Assembly: GCA_963800865.1 (NCBI GenBank)
Contig: CAWDCL010000004.1
Coordinates: forward strand, 1,860,001-1,924,000
Direction: 5' to 3'
From: JALOKP01 sp963800865
Lineage (GTDB): Bacteria > Acidobacteriota > Polarisedimenticolia > J045
DNA length: 64,000 nt
Part shown: positions 32,701 through 40,762 of the stretch, piece after piece
Layout: each line of letters starts with the position of its first letter
How positions within the stretch are numbered: the first letter of the stretch is position 1
The notes under the pieces: model-generated
The model's database searches: none
What the model saw: the letters and a program-made list of their open reading frames with translations, nothing else
Told to the model about the DNA's origin: nothing
Program-made: the position numbers and the translations under genes

Positions 32701-32890
32701 CACGGACCGCGGGAACGTCTGGCTGACGGTCCCGCAGTGGGACCCGCTCGAAACCCGGAACACGGTCGGCCTCGGCTTCCGCTACCGCACCCCGATCGGC
32801 GCGCTGCGCGCCGAGTACGGCTGGAAACTGGATCGCCAGCCGGGCGAATCGGTCGGCCAGTTCTACTTCGCGATCGGCGACGTCTTCTGA
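26718..32890 (+). CDS. TamB-TamA fusion: inner-membrane anchored translocation module joined to a five-POTRA Omp85 barrel (two frame breaks)
   Basis: Residues 1-25 form an inner-membrane anchor (ILRVLAIGFAVLAALFGVLW), followed by a TamB/AsmA-like beta-rich region to about 1300. Its C-terminal DUF490 part includes DILSLLLTGRTNRESGG and KTNVVYSRDLSGDTSDVYSI. Five POTRA-like repeats follow at about 1315-1710 (for example VAGNSALPSSEVL, VGFSGLEKTREKI), then a 16-strand Omp85-type barrel at about 1713-2056 with GGFDSVRGFP and a terminal phenylalanine. Known TamA and TamB are separate proteins that bridge the envelope; here they are one chain. One extra base at 27381 (AGC-g-CTC) and one at 31606 (GTC-g-TAC) must be skipped; this gives exactly 2056 residues. 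No stop or start separates the two halves. The start is the GTG at 26718. Confidence 0.85.
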
Positions 32891-32903
32891 CGCGGAGGGA
32901 CGG

Positions 32904-33338
32904 GTGGGGCAGGTGCTCGGGATCGACGTCGGGACAAAGACGCTGGGACTCGCGGTCAGCGACGACGCGCAGCGCGTCGCGATGCCGCTGAGCGTGATCC
33001 GGCGCGCCGGGATGGCGCGCGACCTGGCCGCGCTCGCCGCGATCGTCGAAGGGCGTGGGATCGCCGAGGCCGTCGTCGGCCTGCCGCTGAACCTCGACGG
33101 CTCGCCGGGCGCGATGACCGCGGAGGCCGACCGGATCGTCGCTGCCCTGGAGCGGATGGGCCTCGTGGTCCACCGCGAGGACGAGCGGCTGACGACCGTC
33201 GACGCCGAGCGGATGCTGCTCGAGGCCGATCTCTCGCGCCGCCGGCGCCGGCAGGTCGTCGACAAGATCGCGGCCACCTACATCCTGCAGGACTACCTCG
33301 ATCGGGCCGCCCGCCGTGGCGGCGCGGACGGGAGGTGA
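32904..33338 (+). CDS. ruvX: Putative pre-16S rRNA nuclease YqgF / Holliday junction resolvase-like
   Basis: This 144-residue RNase H-fold protein opens with VLGIDVGTKTLGLAVSDD, the YqgF signature whose first Asp is catalytic. AVVGLPLNLDGSPGAMT, a DERLTT motif and DKIAATYILQDYL near the end follow. YqgF homologues process the 5' end of 16S rRNA; the Holliday-junction role is an older annotation. The GTG at 32904 follows ggaggga. Its stop overlaps the mltG start by 4 bp, a common ruvX-mltG pairing. Confidence 0.93.
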   Translation: MGQVLGIDVGTKTLGLAVSDDAQRVAMPLSVIRRAGMARDLAALAAIVEGRGIAEAVVGLPLNLDGSPGAMTAEADRIVAALERMGLVVHREDERLTTVDAERMLLEADLSRRRRRQVVDKIAATYILQDYLDRAARRGGADGR

Positions 33339-34369
33339 CCGTTCGCCGCGCGCTGCTGCTCGCGGTGGCGCTTGCGCTGCTCGGCGCGGCGGGCGCCGGA
33401 CTGGGCGCGTGGCTTCGCTGGCGCGGCTTTCTGGAGACTCCGGTGGGTCCGCCGGCGGACCGTCCGGTCGTCGTCGCCGTGAGCACCGGCACCACCGCGC
33501 GCGAGGTCGCGCGGCAGCTCGCGCGCGACGGCGTCGTCTCCTCGGCGCGCCTGTTCGAACTGTTCCTGCGCGCGGAGGGGGCCGAGGGCGCGGTCCAGGC
33601 CGGCGAGCACCGCTTCGACCGTCCGCTGCGCCCCGCCGAGGTCCTGGAGGAACTGCGCCACGCCGCGGCGCCGGAGGTGGAGGTCACGCTGCTCGAGGGC
33701 TGGACCCGGCTGCAGATCGCGGCCGCGCTCGCGGCATCGGGCGTGGCGGACGAGACGGCGCTCCGCGCGGCTTTCGACGACGCGGCTCCGGTGCGGGACC
33801 TCGACCCGGCGGCGCGCGACCTCGAGGGGTACCTCTTCCCGGACACCTACCGCTTCCGGCCCGGGACCGCGCCGCGCGAGGTCGCGGCGCTGCTGGTCGA
33901 GAATTTCCGCCGCCGCTTCGCCGGGCCCTACGCCGGGCAGTGGCAGGCCTCCGGGCGCCCGCTCCACGAAATCGTGACGCTGGCCTCGATCGTCGAGCGC
34001 GAGACCGGCGGCGCGAGCGAGCGGCCGCAGGTCGCGGGGGTGTTCGTCGACCGCCTCGCGCGCGGAATGCCGCTGCAGTCGGACCCGACGGTGATCTACG
34101 TCCGCGAGCGGGCCGGGACCTGGGACGGGAACCTGACGCGGGCCGACCTCGAGCGCGACGATCCCTACAACACCTACACCCGCGGAGGCCTGCCGCCGGG
34201 GCCGATCGGCTCGCCCGGGCTGGCCTCGCTGCAGGCCGTCCTGCACCCGCAGCGGACCGGCGCCCTCTATTTCGTCGCGCGCGGCGACGGGACGCACCAG
34301 TTCAGCCGGACCCTGGCCGAGCACAACCGCGCCGTGCGGCGCTACCAGCTCGGCACCCGGCGGCGGTAG
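33335..34369 (+). CDS. mltG: Endolytic murein transglycosylase MltG (YceG-like)
   Basis: This 344-residue inner-membrane protein has an N-terminal transmembrane helix (about 5-25), a LysM-like region and the YceG catalytic domain. EGYLFPDTYRF, ASIVERETG (catalytic Glu at 221), RGMPLQSDPTVIY, YNTYTRGGLPPGPIGSPG and FVARGDGTHQFS are all typical. It cleaves nascent glycan strands and is thought to set glycan length. It starts at a GTG overlapping the ruvX stop. It is intact and of normal length. Confidence 0.94.
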   Translation: MTVRRALLLAVALALLGAAGAGLGAWLRWRGFLETPVGPPADRPVVVAVSTGTTAREVARQLARDGVVSSARLFELFLRAEGAEGAVQAGEHRFDRPLRPAEVLEELRHAAAPEVEVTLLEGWTRLQIAAALAASGVADETALRAAFDDAAPVRDLDPAARDLEGYLFPDTYRFRPGTAPREVAALLVENFRRRFAGPYAGQWQASGRPLHEIVTLASIVERETGGASERPQVAGVFVDRLARGMPLQSDPTVIYVRERAGTWDGNLTRADLERDDPYNTYTRGGLPPGPIGSPGLASLQAVLHPQRTGALYFVARGDGTHQFSRTLAEHNRAVRRYQLGTRRR

Positions 34370-34383
34370 CCGGGCGCGCGCCG

Positions 34384-34614
34384 CTACTCCAGGACGTAGT
34401 CCAGCGGCCGCTCGCGGATGCCGTGGCGATTGATCTCGCGCCGCCGGTCCTGGTCGGAGAGCAACTCGTTGATCTGTCCGTTCGAGAGGAGCTCGCCGCG
34501 CAGGTAGGCGTCGTAGTGGAAGCGGCAGAGGCCGTGCTCGTACGGCGGATCCTGGCAGTAGAGCACGCCGCCCACGCTGGTCCGGAAGCGGCAGTGATCC
34601 GGGAACGTCTTCAT
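34384..34614 (-). CDS. Small Cys-rich protein of unknown function
   Basis: This 76-residue protein carries C8, C20, C30 and H33 in the pattern HCRFRTSVGG...YCQDPPYEHGLCRFHYDAY, a plausible zinc-binding site. The C-terminal half is charged and helical (INELLSDQDRRREINRHG). The frame extends further upstream only through biased non-protein-like sequence, so the ATG at 34614 is used. I do not recognise a named family. The gene is convergent with mltG (14 bp apart) and divergent from the DUF721-like gene. The regular Cys/His spacing and normal composition argue that it is real. Confidence 0.6.
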   Translation of the reverse strand: MKTFPDHCRFRTSVGGVLYCQDPPYEHGLCRFHYDAYLRGELLSNGQINELLSDQDRRREINRHGIRERPLDYVLE

Positions 34615-34691
34615 CGCGAGCGCCTCCCGCGGCAGGACGCCGACGATAGCACGCGGCGCGCGGGCCCCGCGATTGGGCCGATAATCGGGCG

Positions 34692-35180
34692 GTGAACGAG
34701 CGATCGGAGCGGCACGACGGGCTGCGGCACGCGACGGCCGCGGGGCTGCCTCGCGGCGCGCCGGCGCGCCTGCGGCAGGCCGCGCGCCTGGCCGCGGTCC
34801 GGGCCCTGCTCGGCGACGACCTGGGGCGCCACCTCGCAGGGCTGCGCGAGGAGCCCGAGCGGGTCGTGCTGCTGCTGGCGGGGGAGGGCTGGGAGCGCGG
34901 GCTCGCGCCGCACCTCGGCGGGCTCGCGGAGCCGCTCGCCCGGGCGCTCGGCGCGGCGTCCCGTCCGGTCGGAGTCGAGTCGGTGCCGGCGGCGCGCGGC
35001 GGTCCCGGCCCCCTTGCCGTGCGGCCGGCCGGGGCGGACGGGCCGCCCCCGGACCCGACCCCCGAGGAGCGGCGGCTCCGCCTCGAGGCCGTGGCGCAGC
35101 GCCTGCTGGCCCGGTCACGGGGCCGCGAAGGGGGCGGAACGGCAAGCAGTTCCATTGACAGGGGGCCGGGTGGGCGGTAG
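34692..35180 (+). CDS. DUF721/DciA-like protein (tentative)
   Basis: This 162-residue protein has a core (about 25-90; VRALLGDDLGRHLAGL, VVLLLAGEGWERGLAPHLGGLAEPLARALG) that resembles the DUF721/DciA fold. Members of that family bind the replicative helicase or are small RNA/DNA-binding proteins. The rest is Arg/Gly/Ala-rich and probably disordered. Similarity is judged by eye and is weak. The GTG start lies only 7 bp after a GATAAT box at 34680-34685, so the transcript could be leaderless. The 3' end overlaps the promoter of the following ABC-transporter operon. Confidence 0.45.
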   Translation: MNERSERHDGLRHATAAGLPRGAPARLRQAARLAAVRALLGDDLGRHLAGLREEPERVVLLLAGEGWERGLAPHLGGLAEPLARALGAASRPVGVESVPAARGGPGPLAVRPAGADGPPPDPTPEERRLRLEAVAQRLLARSRGREGGGTASSSIDRGPGGR

Positions 35181-35183
35181 ATA
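35155..35183 (+). promoter_or_regulatory. Predicted strong sigma70-type promoter of the ABC-transporter operon
   Basis: TTGACA (35155-35160), a 17-bp spacer and TAGATA (35178-35183) give the best -35 match in the window. Transcription would begin near 35190, about 48 bp before the ATG at 35238. Confidence 0.65.
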
Positions 35184-35237
35184 GACGGGTCGGTCTCGGG
35201 GATCGCGCGGGGCGCACTGGCCGGGGAAAGGTGTTCG

Positions 35238-36224
35238 ATGGTTGAGGCGACGGCACCGGGAGGCCCGGGCAGGGCGGAGACTGCGTCCGACCGGGCCCCG
35301 ATGATCGAGATCGAAAATCTCCGCAAGCTCTACGGGCAGCACGAGGCGGTGAAGGGGATCACCTTCACCGTGCGGGCAGGGGAGATCCTCGGGTTCCTCG
35401 GCCCCAACGGGGCTGGGAAGTCCACCACCATGAAGGTCATGACGTGCCTCACCCCCCCGACCTCCGGGACGGTGCGGATCGCGTCCCACGACGTGCTGAT
35501 GGAGCCGCTGGAGGTCCGCAAGGCGATCGGCTTCCTGCCCGAGAACCCGCCCCTCTATCCGGAGATGCTGGTCGAGGATTACCTCTCGTTCGCGGCCGAG
35601 ATCCGGCGCGTGCGGCGCGGCCGGCGCAAGGCCGCCGTCGACGCCGCAGTCGAGAAGTGCGGACTGACCGAGGTGCGGCGGCGGCTGGTCGGCAACCTCT
35701 CCAAGGGCTACCGCCAGCGCGTCGGCCTGGCGCAGGCGGTGATCCACGGCCCGCGGATCCTGATCCTCGACGAACCGACGGTCGGCCTGGACCCGACGCA
35801 GGTGATCGAGATCCGCTCGATCATCCGCGACATCGGCCAGGAGCGCACCGTGATCCTTTCGAGTCACATCCTCCCCGAGGTCCAGGCGACCTGCCAGCGC
35901 GTCGTCATCATCAACCGTGGCCAGATCGTCGCCGAGGGCCCGATGGAAGAACTGCTGCACCGTCACGGCGGCGGATCGTGGCTCTTCTCGCTGCGCCGGC
36001 CGCCCGCCGGGCCCGACGCGCTCGCCGGGCTGCCGGGCCTCGCCGCCCTGCACCCGCTCGGCGCCGGCCGGTACCGCGCCACGCTCGTGCCGGGCGACGA
36101 CGCCCGCGAGGGCTTCGTCCGCGCCCTCGCCGGCGGACCATGGGGCCTCGTGGAGTTCGCGCCCGAGACGACGACGCTGGAGGAAGTCTTCCGCGAGGTG
36201 GTGCTGCAGGAGGCGCGCGCATGA
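35238..36224 (+). CDS. ABC transporter ATP-binding protein (GldA-like)
   Basis: This 328-residue ATPase has Walker A GPNGAGKST, the Q-loop region FLPENPPLY, the ABC signature LSKGYRQR (a K in place of the usual G) and Walker B ILILDEPTVGLDP, then the H-loop SSHILPEV. The C-terminal extension (about 235-328) is typical of ABC-2 exporters of the GldA/NatA kind. ATG 35238 has a good gggaaagg site; an internal Met at residue 22 is an alternative. It is followed by a 4-bp overlap with the permease gene and then a GldG-like protein, so this is a GldA-GldF-GldG type system. In Bacteroidetes such systems support gliding; elsewhere the substrate is unknown. Confidence 0.9.
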   Translation: MVEATAPGGPGRAETASDRAPMIEIENLRKLYGQHEAVKGITFTVRAGEILGFLGPNGAGKSTTMKVMTCLTPPTSGTVRIASHDVLMEPLEVRKAIGFLPENPPLYPEMLVEDYLSFAAEIRRVRRGRRKAAVDAAVEKCGLTEVRRRLVGNLSKGYRQRVGLAQAVIHGPRILILDEPTVGLDPTQVIEIRSIIRDIGQERTVILSSHILPEVQATCQRVVIINRGQIVAEGPMEELLHRHGGGSWLFSLRRPPAGPDALAGLPGLAALHPLGAGRYRATLVPGDDAREGFVRALAGGPWGLVEFAPETTTLEEVFREVVLQEARA

Positions 36225-36979
36225 GCCAGGTCTGGGCGGTCTTCAAGCGCGAGCTGAAGTCCTACTTCGTCTCGCCGCTCGCCTATACGGCGATCGCCAG
36301 CTTCCTGTTCGTGATGGGAGTGCTGTTCGTCTTCTCGCTCAACGCCTACGAGGGGGCGCGCCGGGCCGCGGCGCAGCAGCTGCAGCAGGTCCCCGGCGCC
36401 GAGGCGCTGGTCCGCGACATCTACGGCGGCAACGTGATGTGGGCGCTGATCTTCATCGTGCCGCTGGTCACGATGCGGCTGCTCGCCGAGGAACGCCGGC
36501 AGCACACGGCCGAGCTGCTGCTCACGGCGCCGATGACGACCCGGCAGCTGGTGTTCGGCAAGTTCCTCGGCTCGGTCTTCATCCTCGCCGTGATGCTCGC
36601 ACTGATCGGCTGGATGCCGCTGGTGCTGCGCCTGTGGGGCGACGCCGACCCGGCCCCGATCTGGACCGGGATCCTCGCGGCGCTGCTCTACGGCAGCTTC
36701 CTGCTCGCGATCGGGCTGCTCGCCTCGAGCCTGACCGAGAGCACGTTCGTCGCCGCGATCATCGCGCTGGGGCTCCTGGCGCTGGTCAACTGGGGCGGCG
36801 TCGCCGTCGGCCAGATCCCGATCATCGGGCCGGGCCTCGAGAAGTTCACTCCCGTCGAGAACCTGAAAGCGCTGGTGCGCGGCACGATCGAGTCGCAGGC
36901 CGTCGTCTACTTCCTGTCGATGACGATGTTCGTGGTCGACCTGACCGCGCGCGTCGTCGACAGCCAGCGCTGGAGGTGA
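36221..36979 (+). CDS. ABC-2 type permease (GldF-like)
   Basis: This 252-residue membrane protein has six predicted transmembrane segments (starting AIASFLFVMGVLFVF, ALIFIVPLVTMRLLAEE) and the family motif RLLAEERRQHTAELLLTAPMT, followed by VFGKFLGSV. This matches the permease partner of GldA-type ATPases. The ATG overlaps the ATPase stop. Together with the next protein it would form the membrane part of the exporter; the substrate is not evident. Confidence 0.9.
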   Translation: MSQVWAVFKRELKSYFVSPLAYTAIASFLFVMGVLFVFSLNAYEGARRAAAQQLQQVPGAEALVRDIYGGNVMWALIFIVPLVTMRLLAEERRQHTAELLLTAPMTTRQLVFGKFLGSVFILAVMLALIGWMPLVLRLWGDADPAPIWTGILAALLYGSFLLAIGLLASSLTESTFVAAIIALGLLALVNWGGVAVGQIPIIGPGLEKFTPVENLKALVRGTIESQAVVYFLSMTMFVVDLTARVVDSQRWR

Positions 36980-36983
36980 GGCG

Positions 36984-38585
36984 ATGAGGAAGCTCACTCA
37001 CCTCGCCGGACCGGTCGGGCTCGCGCTGCTGGTGATCGGTTCGGGCTGGGCGGCGCTGGTGCCGACCTCGATCCCCTGGCTGTACCAGTCGCTGCTGGTG
37101 GCCGGGGCGGTGCTGGCGGCGATCGGCCTCTGGGGGCGGCGGTCCGACCTGATGGCGCCGACGGGGACCCGCCGGGCCCGGCAGGGCGCCGGAGCGCTGG
37201 CCTCGATCGCCGTCTCGGTGGGGATCGTGCTGCTCGTGAACTTCCTCGCCGCCCGCTACAACGAGCGTTGGGACCTCACCCGCACGCGTTCCTTCTCGCT
37301 CCACCCCGCGACCGAGCGCGTGCTGAAGTCGCTGCCCGACGGGGTCGAGGTCGTCGGTTTCTTCCCGCAGGCCGACCGGAACACCTTCCGCGGCGCGCGG
37401 GTCCTGTTCGAGACCTTCGCCGCCGAGCAGCCGAAGCTCAAGCTGACGGTCGCCGACCCGAACCAGCAGCCCGACCTGTACGCCAAGCTGGGGCGGCCCG
37501 GTGCGCGGGTCACCGTCGTGCGGCGCGGCGACCGGCAGGTGGTGTTTCCCGGCTTCGAGGAAGGGGACCTGGCCGCCGCGCTGCTCGAGGTGGGGCGCGA
37601 GCAGTCGAAGGTCCTCTACTGGGTGATCGGTCACGAGGAGCGGGCGTTCGACGCGCGCGGCGCGCTCGGCTACCAGCGCCTGCAGTCCGACCTGCTCAAG
37701 GAGTACTACGAGGCCCGTCCGCTGTCGCTCGGCGCCGGGGAACAGGTGCCCGAGGATGCCGCGCTGGTCGTGATCGCCGACCCCCGCCGGCCGCTCCCGT
37801 CGGCGGAGGTGGCGAGCTACGACGCCTACCTGCGCCGCGGTGGCCGGCTCCTGGCACTGGTCGACGTCGACCCGGCGCAGCCCGAGCAGGGCGCGAACCC
37901 GCTGGCCGAGCTGCTCGAGCGCTGGGGCCTCTTCGCCCGCCGCGGGCTGATCCTCGATCCGCGGGCCAGGACCGGGGACCGAGACCCGCGCAACGTGACC
38001 GGAGACCGCTTCCTTCACCCCTCGGTGAGCGCCCTGGAGGGCCAGCTCACCCAGTTCCCGCTGGCCCGCCCGGTCGAGTTCGGCCCGGTCATGAACGACC
38101 AGCAGGTTTTTCACTACAAGCTGGTCGACCTCGGGCAGGACAGGGATCGGCAGGGGAAGGACCCGTTCGTGTCGAGCGACCTCGCGCTGGCGCTGCTGCC
38201 GGCGGATGAGCTGTCGCGGCTTCCGCAGCAGGCGGGCTCAGGGGAGCCGGTCAGCGTCGCGATCGGCGCCTACCGGAAGTACCCGCCCCGGCCCGGCGAC
38301 ACGCACGCCGGCCGCGAAGCGCGGGCCGTGCTGGTCGGCGATGCCGATTTCCTCAACGACGCCCACTTCGACCAGGTCGCGAACCGCGAGCTCGCGGTGA
38401 ACATCGTGCGCTGGCTGACCGGCGAAGAGTTGCTGATCCGGCGCGAGGGCGAGCGGCGCGCGGCCCGGGAGGCGATGTCCGTCTCGCCGGACCAGATGAA
38501 CCTCGTGATCGCGCTCGCCATCGGGATCCCGGTCGTCGTTTTCCTCGTCGGTTGGATCGTCTGGCTCACGCGGAGGAGCAGGTGA
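36984..38585 (+). CDS. GldG-like ABC transporter auxiliary protein
   Basis: This 533-residue protein has N-terminal membrane segments at about 8-48 and 68-90 and a C-terminal one at about 505-528. Between them lies a large extracytoplasmic domain starting RTRSFSLHPATERVLKSLPDGVEVVGFF, the hallmark of the GldG/ABC_transp_aux family. It also has YWVIGHEERAF and VVIADPRRPLPSAEVASYDAYLRRGGRLL. It follows the permease by 4 bp and overlaps the DUF4340 gene start (GTGA). It is probably a structural component of the same exporter. Confidence 0.88.
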   Translation: MRKLTHLAGPVGLALLVIGSGWAALVPTSIPWLYQSLLVAGAVLAAIGLWGRRSDLMAPTGTRRARQGAGALASIAVSVGIVLLVNFLAARYNERWDLTRTRSFSLHPATERVLKSLPDGVEVVGFFPQADRNTFRGARVLFETFAAEQPKLKLTVADPNQQPDLYAKLGRPGARVTVVRRGDRQVVFPGFEEGDLAAALLEVGREQSKVLYWVIGHEERAFDARGALGYQRLQSDLLKEYYEARPLSLGAGEQVPEDAALVVIADPRRPLPSAEVASYDAYLRRGGRLLALVDVDPAQPEQGANPLAELLERWGLFARRGLILDPRARTGDRDPRNVTGDRFLHPSVSALEGQLTQFPLARPVEFGPVMNDQQVFHYKLVDLGQDRDRQGKDPFVSSDLALALLPADELSRLPQQAGSGEPVSVAIGAYRKYPPRPGDTHAGREARAVLVGDADFLNDAHFDQVANRELAVNIVRWLTGEELLIRREGERRAAREAMSVSPDQMNLVIALAIGIPVVVFLVGWIVWLTRRSR

Positions 38586-39205
38586 GAAAAGGAGGCCTCG
38601 GCGCCGGCATCCTGCTGCTCGCCGCACTCGCCGGGCTGGTCTGGTACGAGCTCCGCAAGGACGAGAAGAGCGGGGTCATGCAGCCCGGGACGGTCGTTTT
38701 CCCGTACAACCCCGGCCGCGTGCAGGAGTTCACCGCGACGATCGGCAGCCGCGCCGCGACCTTCCGTCGCGGACCCTCGGGGGGATTCGAGGTGGCCGCC
38801 GGACCCGAGGGCGTGGTGCCCGAAGCGGCGGCGGATTTCCTGGCCGCCGCGAGCCGGGTGCGCTTTCTCGACGTCGTGCAGGAGACCGTCAACGCCGACG
38901 ATCTGAAGCGGTTCGGACTTCAGCCGCCGGCCGCGGTGGTAAAGGTCACGCTCCGGCCCCCGTCCCGCGAGGGCGAGGTGATGCCCGAGGTCCCGCCGGC
39001 GCTCGAGATCGGCGGGGCATCGCCCGTGCTCCCCGGCTACTACGCGCGCGTCAACGGCTTCGAGCGGGTCGTGCTCGTCGGGGCGGAAGCGGCCGACCTG
39101 GTCGAAGGGAGCGGTCTCGAGATCTTCGGCGAGGAGTCCAAGGTCGTCGACGCTCCGCGCGAGTCGGGCGTCAAGGAGGTCCCGAGCGGGCCGCGGAAGC
39201 GGTGA
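38582..39205 (+). CDS. DUF4340-domain membrane-anchored protein
   Basis: This 207-residue protein has one N-terminal membrane helix (GILLLAALAGLVWYEL) and an extracytoplasmic domain. The segment RFLDVVQETVNADDLKRFGLQPPAAVVKVTL is the typical DUF4340 'YGL-type' motif. Such proteins regularly follow GldG-like genes, as here with a 4-bp overlap, so it is likely part of that transporter. It is shorter than many family members. Its 3' end overlaps the convergent GWxTD gene by 35 bp. Confidence 0.82.
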   Translation: MRKGGLGAGILLLAALAGLVWYELRKDEKSGVMQPGTVVFPYNPGRVQEFTATIGSRAATFRRGPSGGFEVAAGPEGVVPEAAADFLAAASRVRFLDVVQETVNADDLKRFGLQPPAAVVKVTLRPPSREGEVMPEVPPALEIGGASPVLPGYYARVNGFERVVLVGAEAADLVEGSGLEIFGEESKVVDAPRESGVKEVPSGPRKR

Positions 39206-40709
39206 TCTCGAACGCCGTTTCGCGGACCAGCGACACGCCGTTCGAGGTCGCGCCGAGCGACAGCCGATAGCTGCCGGGCGCGAGCCGGTCGCCCGGGATC
39301 TCGAGGTGCCACGGGCCGCGCGCGTCGTCGCTCGTCCCGTCCACCCCGACGGGCTCGCCGGTCCCGGTCTCGACCTTCCAGGCCAGCCGCACCGGCGCGT
39401 CGGCCCCGGGCGCGCCCTCGACCAGGGCGAAGAACCGGACGGGCATGCCGGCGGCGATGCGGGCCCGCGGCACCGGCAGCACGCGCGTGCCGCCCGCGCG
39501 GAACGGGAAGGTGCCGCCGTCCACCGCCTCCGGACCGCCCACCACCTCGTCCTGCCCGGCCACGGGACCGTACAGCCGCGGTGCTGCGGCGGGCGGTGCC
39601 GGCGGGACGACGAAGTCGACCGTCGTCGAACCGGCGCCGCCGCCGGCGCGGTCGTAGATCACCGCCGAGAGTTGCCACGCTCCGGGCGGGACGGGGCGCA
39701 CCGCCTGGAATCGCAGCCACGGGTCGTCGGCCGCCGGCGCCGGTTCGGGGACGAAGGCCTCCTCGGGGAACGGGAGCGGCGCGCCGCCGGCGGCGTCGCG
39801 CGGCCGCAGCTCCGCGGCGACGGCGAAGCGCTGCGCGAGGCCGACCGCGCTGCCGTCCCAGGCCGGCAGCAGGCGCATCCGGGGGACGGCGATCGTGATC
39901 GCGTACAGCGGCTCGCCCCGCGGGCCGGACAGGGCGTGGACCGTTCCGTACGCCTCGTAGGTCCCCAGGAACTGCTCGGCCTTGACGATCGCACCCAGCA
40001 GGTCGCGCTCGCTCGGGACCTCCTGCAGCCGGGCCAGGTCCATCGCCGTGCCGAGGTTCCCGCTGGCCCAGGGCACCTGCTCGATCAGTCGATCGAGCGC
40101 CGGCACCCGGGCCTCGTTCACGGGCTTCAGCATCGTGAAGGAGGCGCGGGCGAAGCGCGCGTCGTCCGACAGGATCCAGTCCTCGTCGCCCGCGCGGATG
40201 AACGGGACCACGGTGACGACGCGGTTCGAGCTGTTGGCAAGGCCGCGGTAGATCCAGCGCATCATCCCGCGGGCCCCGAGGTCGCGGCGGCCGGTGTCGT
40301 AGTACTCGTCCTTCTCGACGTCGTCCGCCGGACCCAGCAGGATGTAGATCTTGCCGCGGTCGGTCTTCCACCCCGGCTTGCCGGAACCCGTGAACTGGGC
40401 ATTGGCCTCCGCCACGCGCTGCCAGAAGGCCAGACGCGCCTCGTTCTGGGGGGTCCGCGGATCGGGGTCGCGCCGTTCCCAGAAACCGCGGATGAAGGCC
40501 ACCCGCTCCGAGGAGGTCTCGAGCGTGTGGAACAGCCGGGACTCGCTGCGGGTCAGGAGGTAGCGGACCGGGCCATCGATCCACTCCTGCGTCGGGTCCT
40601 CCACCGCGCCGCGAGCGGCTTCCGGCCGGCCGCCGCTCGCAAGCAGGGCCAGGGCAAGGAGCGCGGCGGTCCCCGCGCGGCCGCTTCGGTTTGACCCCCT
40701 GTCCGGCAT
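39171..40709 (-). CDS. GWxTD-domain secreted protein
   Basis: This 512-residue protein has a signal peptide (GTAALLALALLASGG) and, at about 30-200, a GWxTD domain. That domain includes RYLLTRSESRLFHTLETSSERVAFIRGFW, FTGSGKPGWKTDRGKIYILLGPAD and the boundary segment that names the family. The C-terminal half has beta-sandwich-like segments (VDFVVPPAPPAA, GSYRLSLGATSNG). GWxTD proteins are frequent in Acidobacteriota, which supports the taxonomic guess; their function is unknown. I use the ATG at 40709 because the signal peptide starts just after it. Confidence 0.85.
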   Translation of the reverse strand: MPDRGSNRSGRAGTAALLALALLASGGRPEAARGAVEDPTQEWIDGPVRYLLTRSESRLFHTLETSSERVAFIRGFWERRDPDPRTPQNEARLAFWQRVAEANAQFTGSGKPGWKTDRGKIYILLGPADDVEKDEYYDTGRRDLGARGMMRWIYRGLANSSNRVVTVVPFIRAGDEDWILSDDARFARASFTMLKPVNEARVPALDRLIEQVPWASGNLGTAMDLARLQEVPSERDLLGAIVKAEQFLGTYEAYGTVHALSGPRGEPLYAITIAVPRMRLLPAWDGSAVGLAQRFAVAAELRPRDAAGGAPLPFPEEAFVPEPAPAADDPWLRFQAVRPVPPGAWQLSAVIYDRAGGGAGSTTVDFVVPPAPPAAAPRLYGPVAGQDEVVGGPEAVDGGTFPFRAGGTRVLPVPRARIAAGMPVRFFALVEGAPGADAPVRLAWKVETGTGEPVGVDGTSDDARGPWHLEIPGDRLAPGSYRLSLGATSNGVSLVRETAFEITASAARSGPP

Positions 40710-40720
40710 GAACCTAAGAT
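40691..40720 (+). promoter_or_regulatory. Predicted promoter of the HEAT-repeat gene
   Basis: TTGACC (40691-40696), an 18-bp spacer and TAAGAT (40715-40720) precede the start at 40763. The -35 lies within the first codons of the divergent GWxTD gene. Confidence 0.55.
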
Positions 40721-40729
40721 ATCCCGCCT

Positions 40730-40744
40730 CTGCGGACACCGCAG
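40730..40744. promoter_or_regulatory. Perfect 15-bp palindrome at the predicted HEAT-gene transcription start
   Basis: CTGCGG-ACA-CCGCAG sits about 10 bp after the -10 box and between two divergent genes. It could be an operator or a leader hairpin; the regulator is unknown. Confidence 0.35.
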
Positions 40745-40762
40745 GGCAGGAGGATCGTCTCG

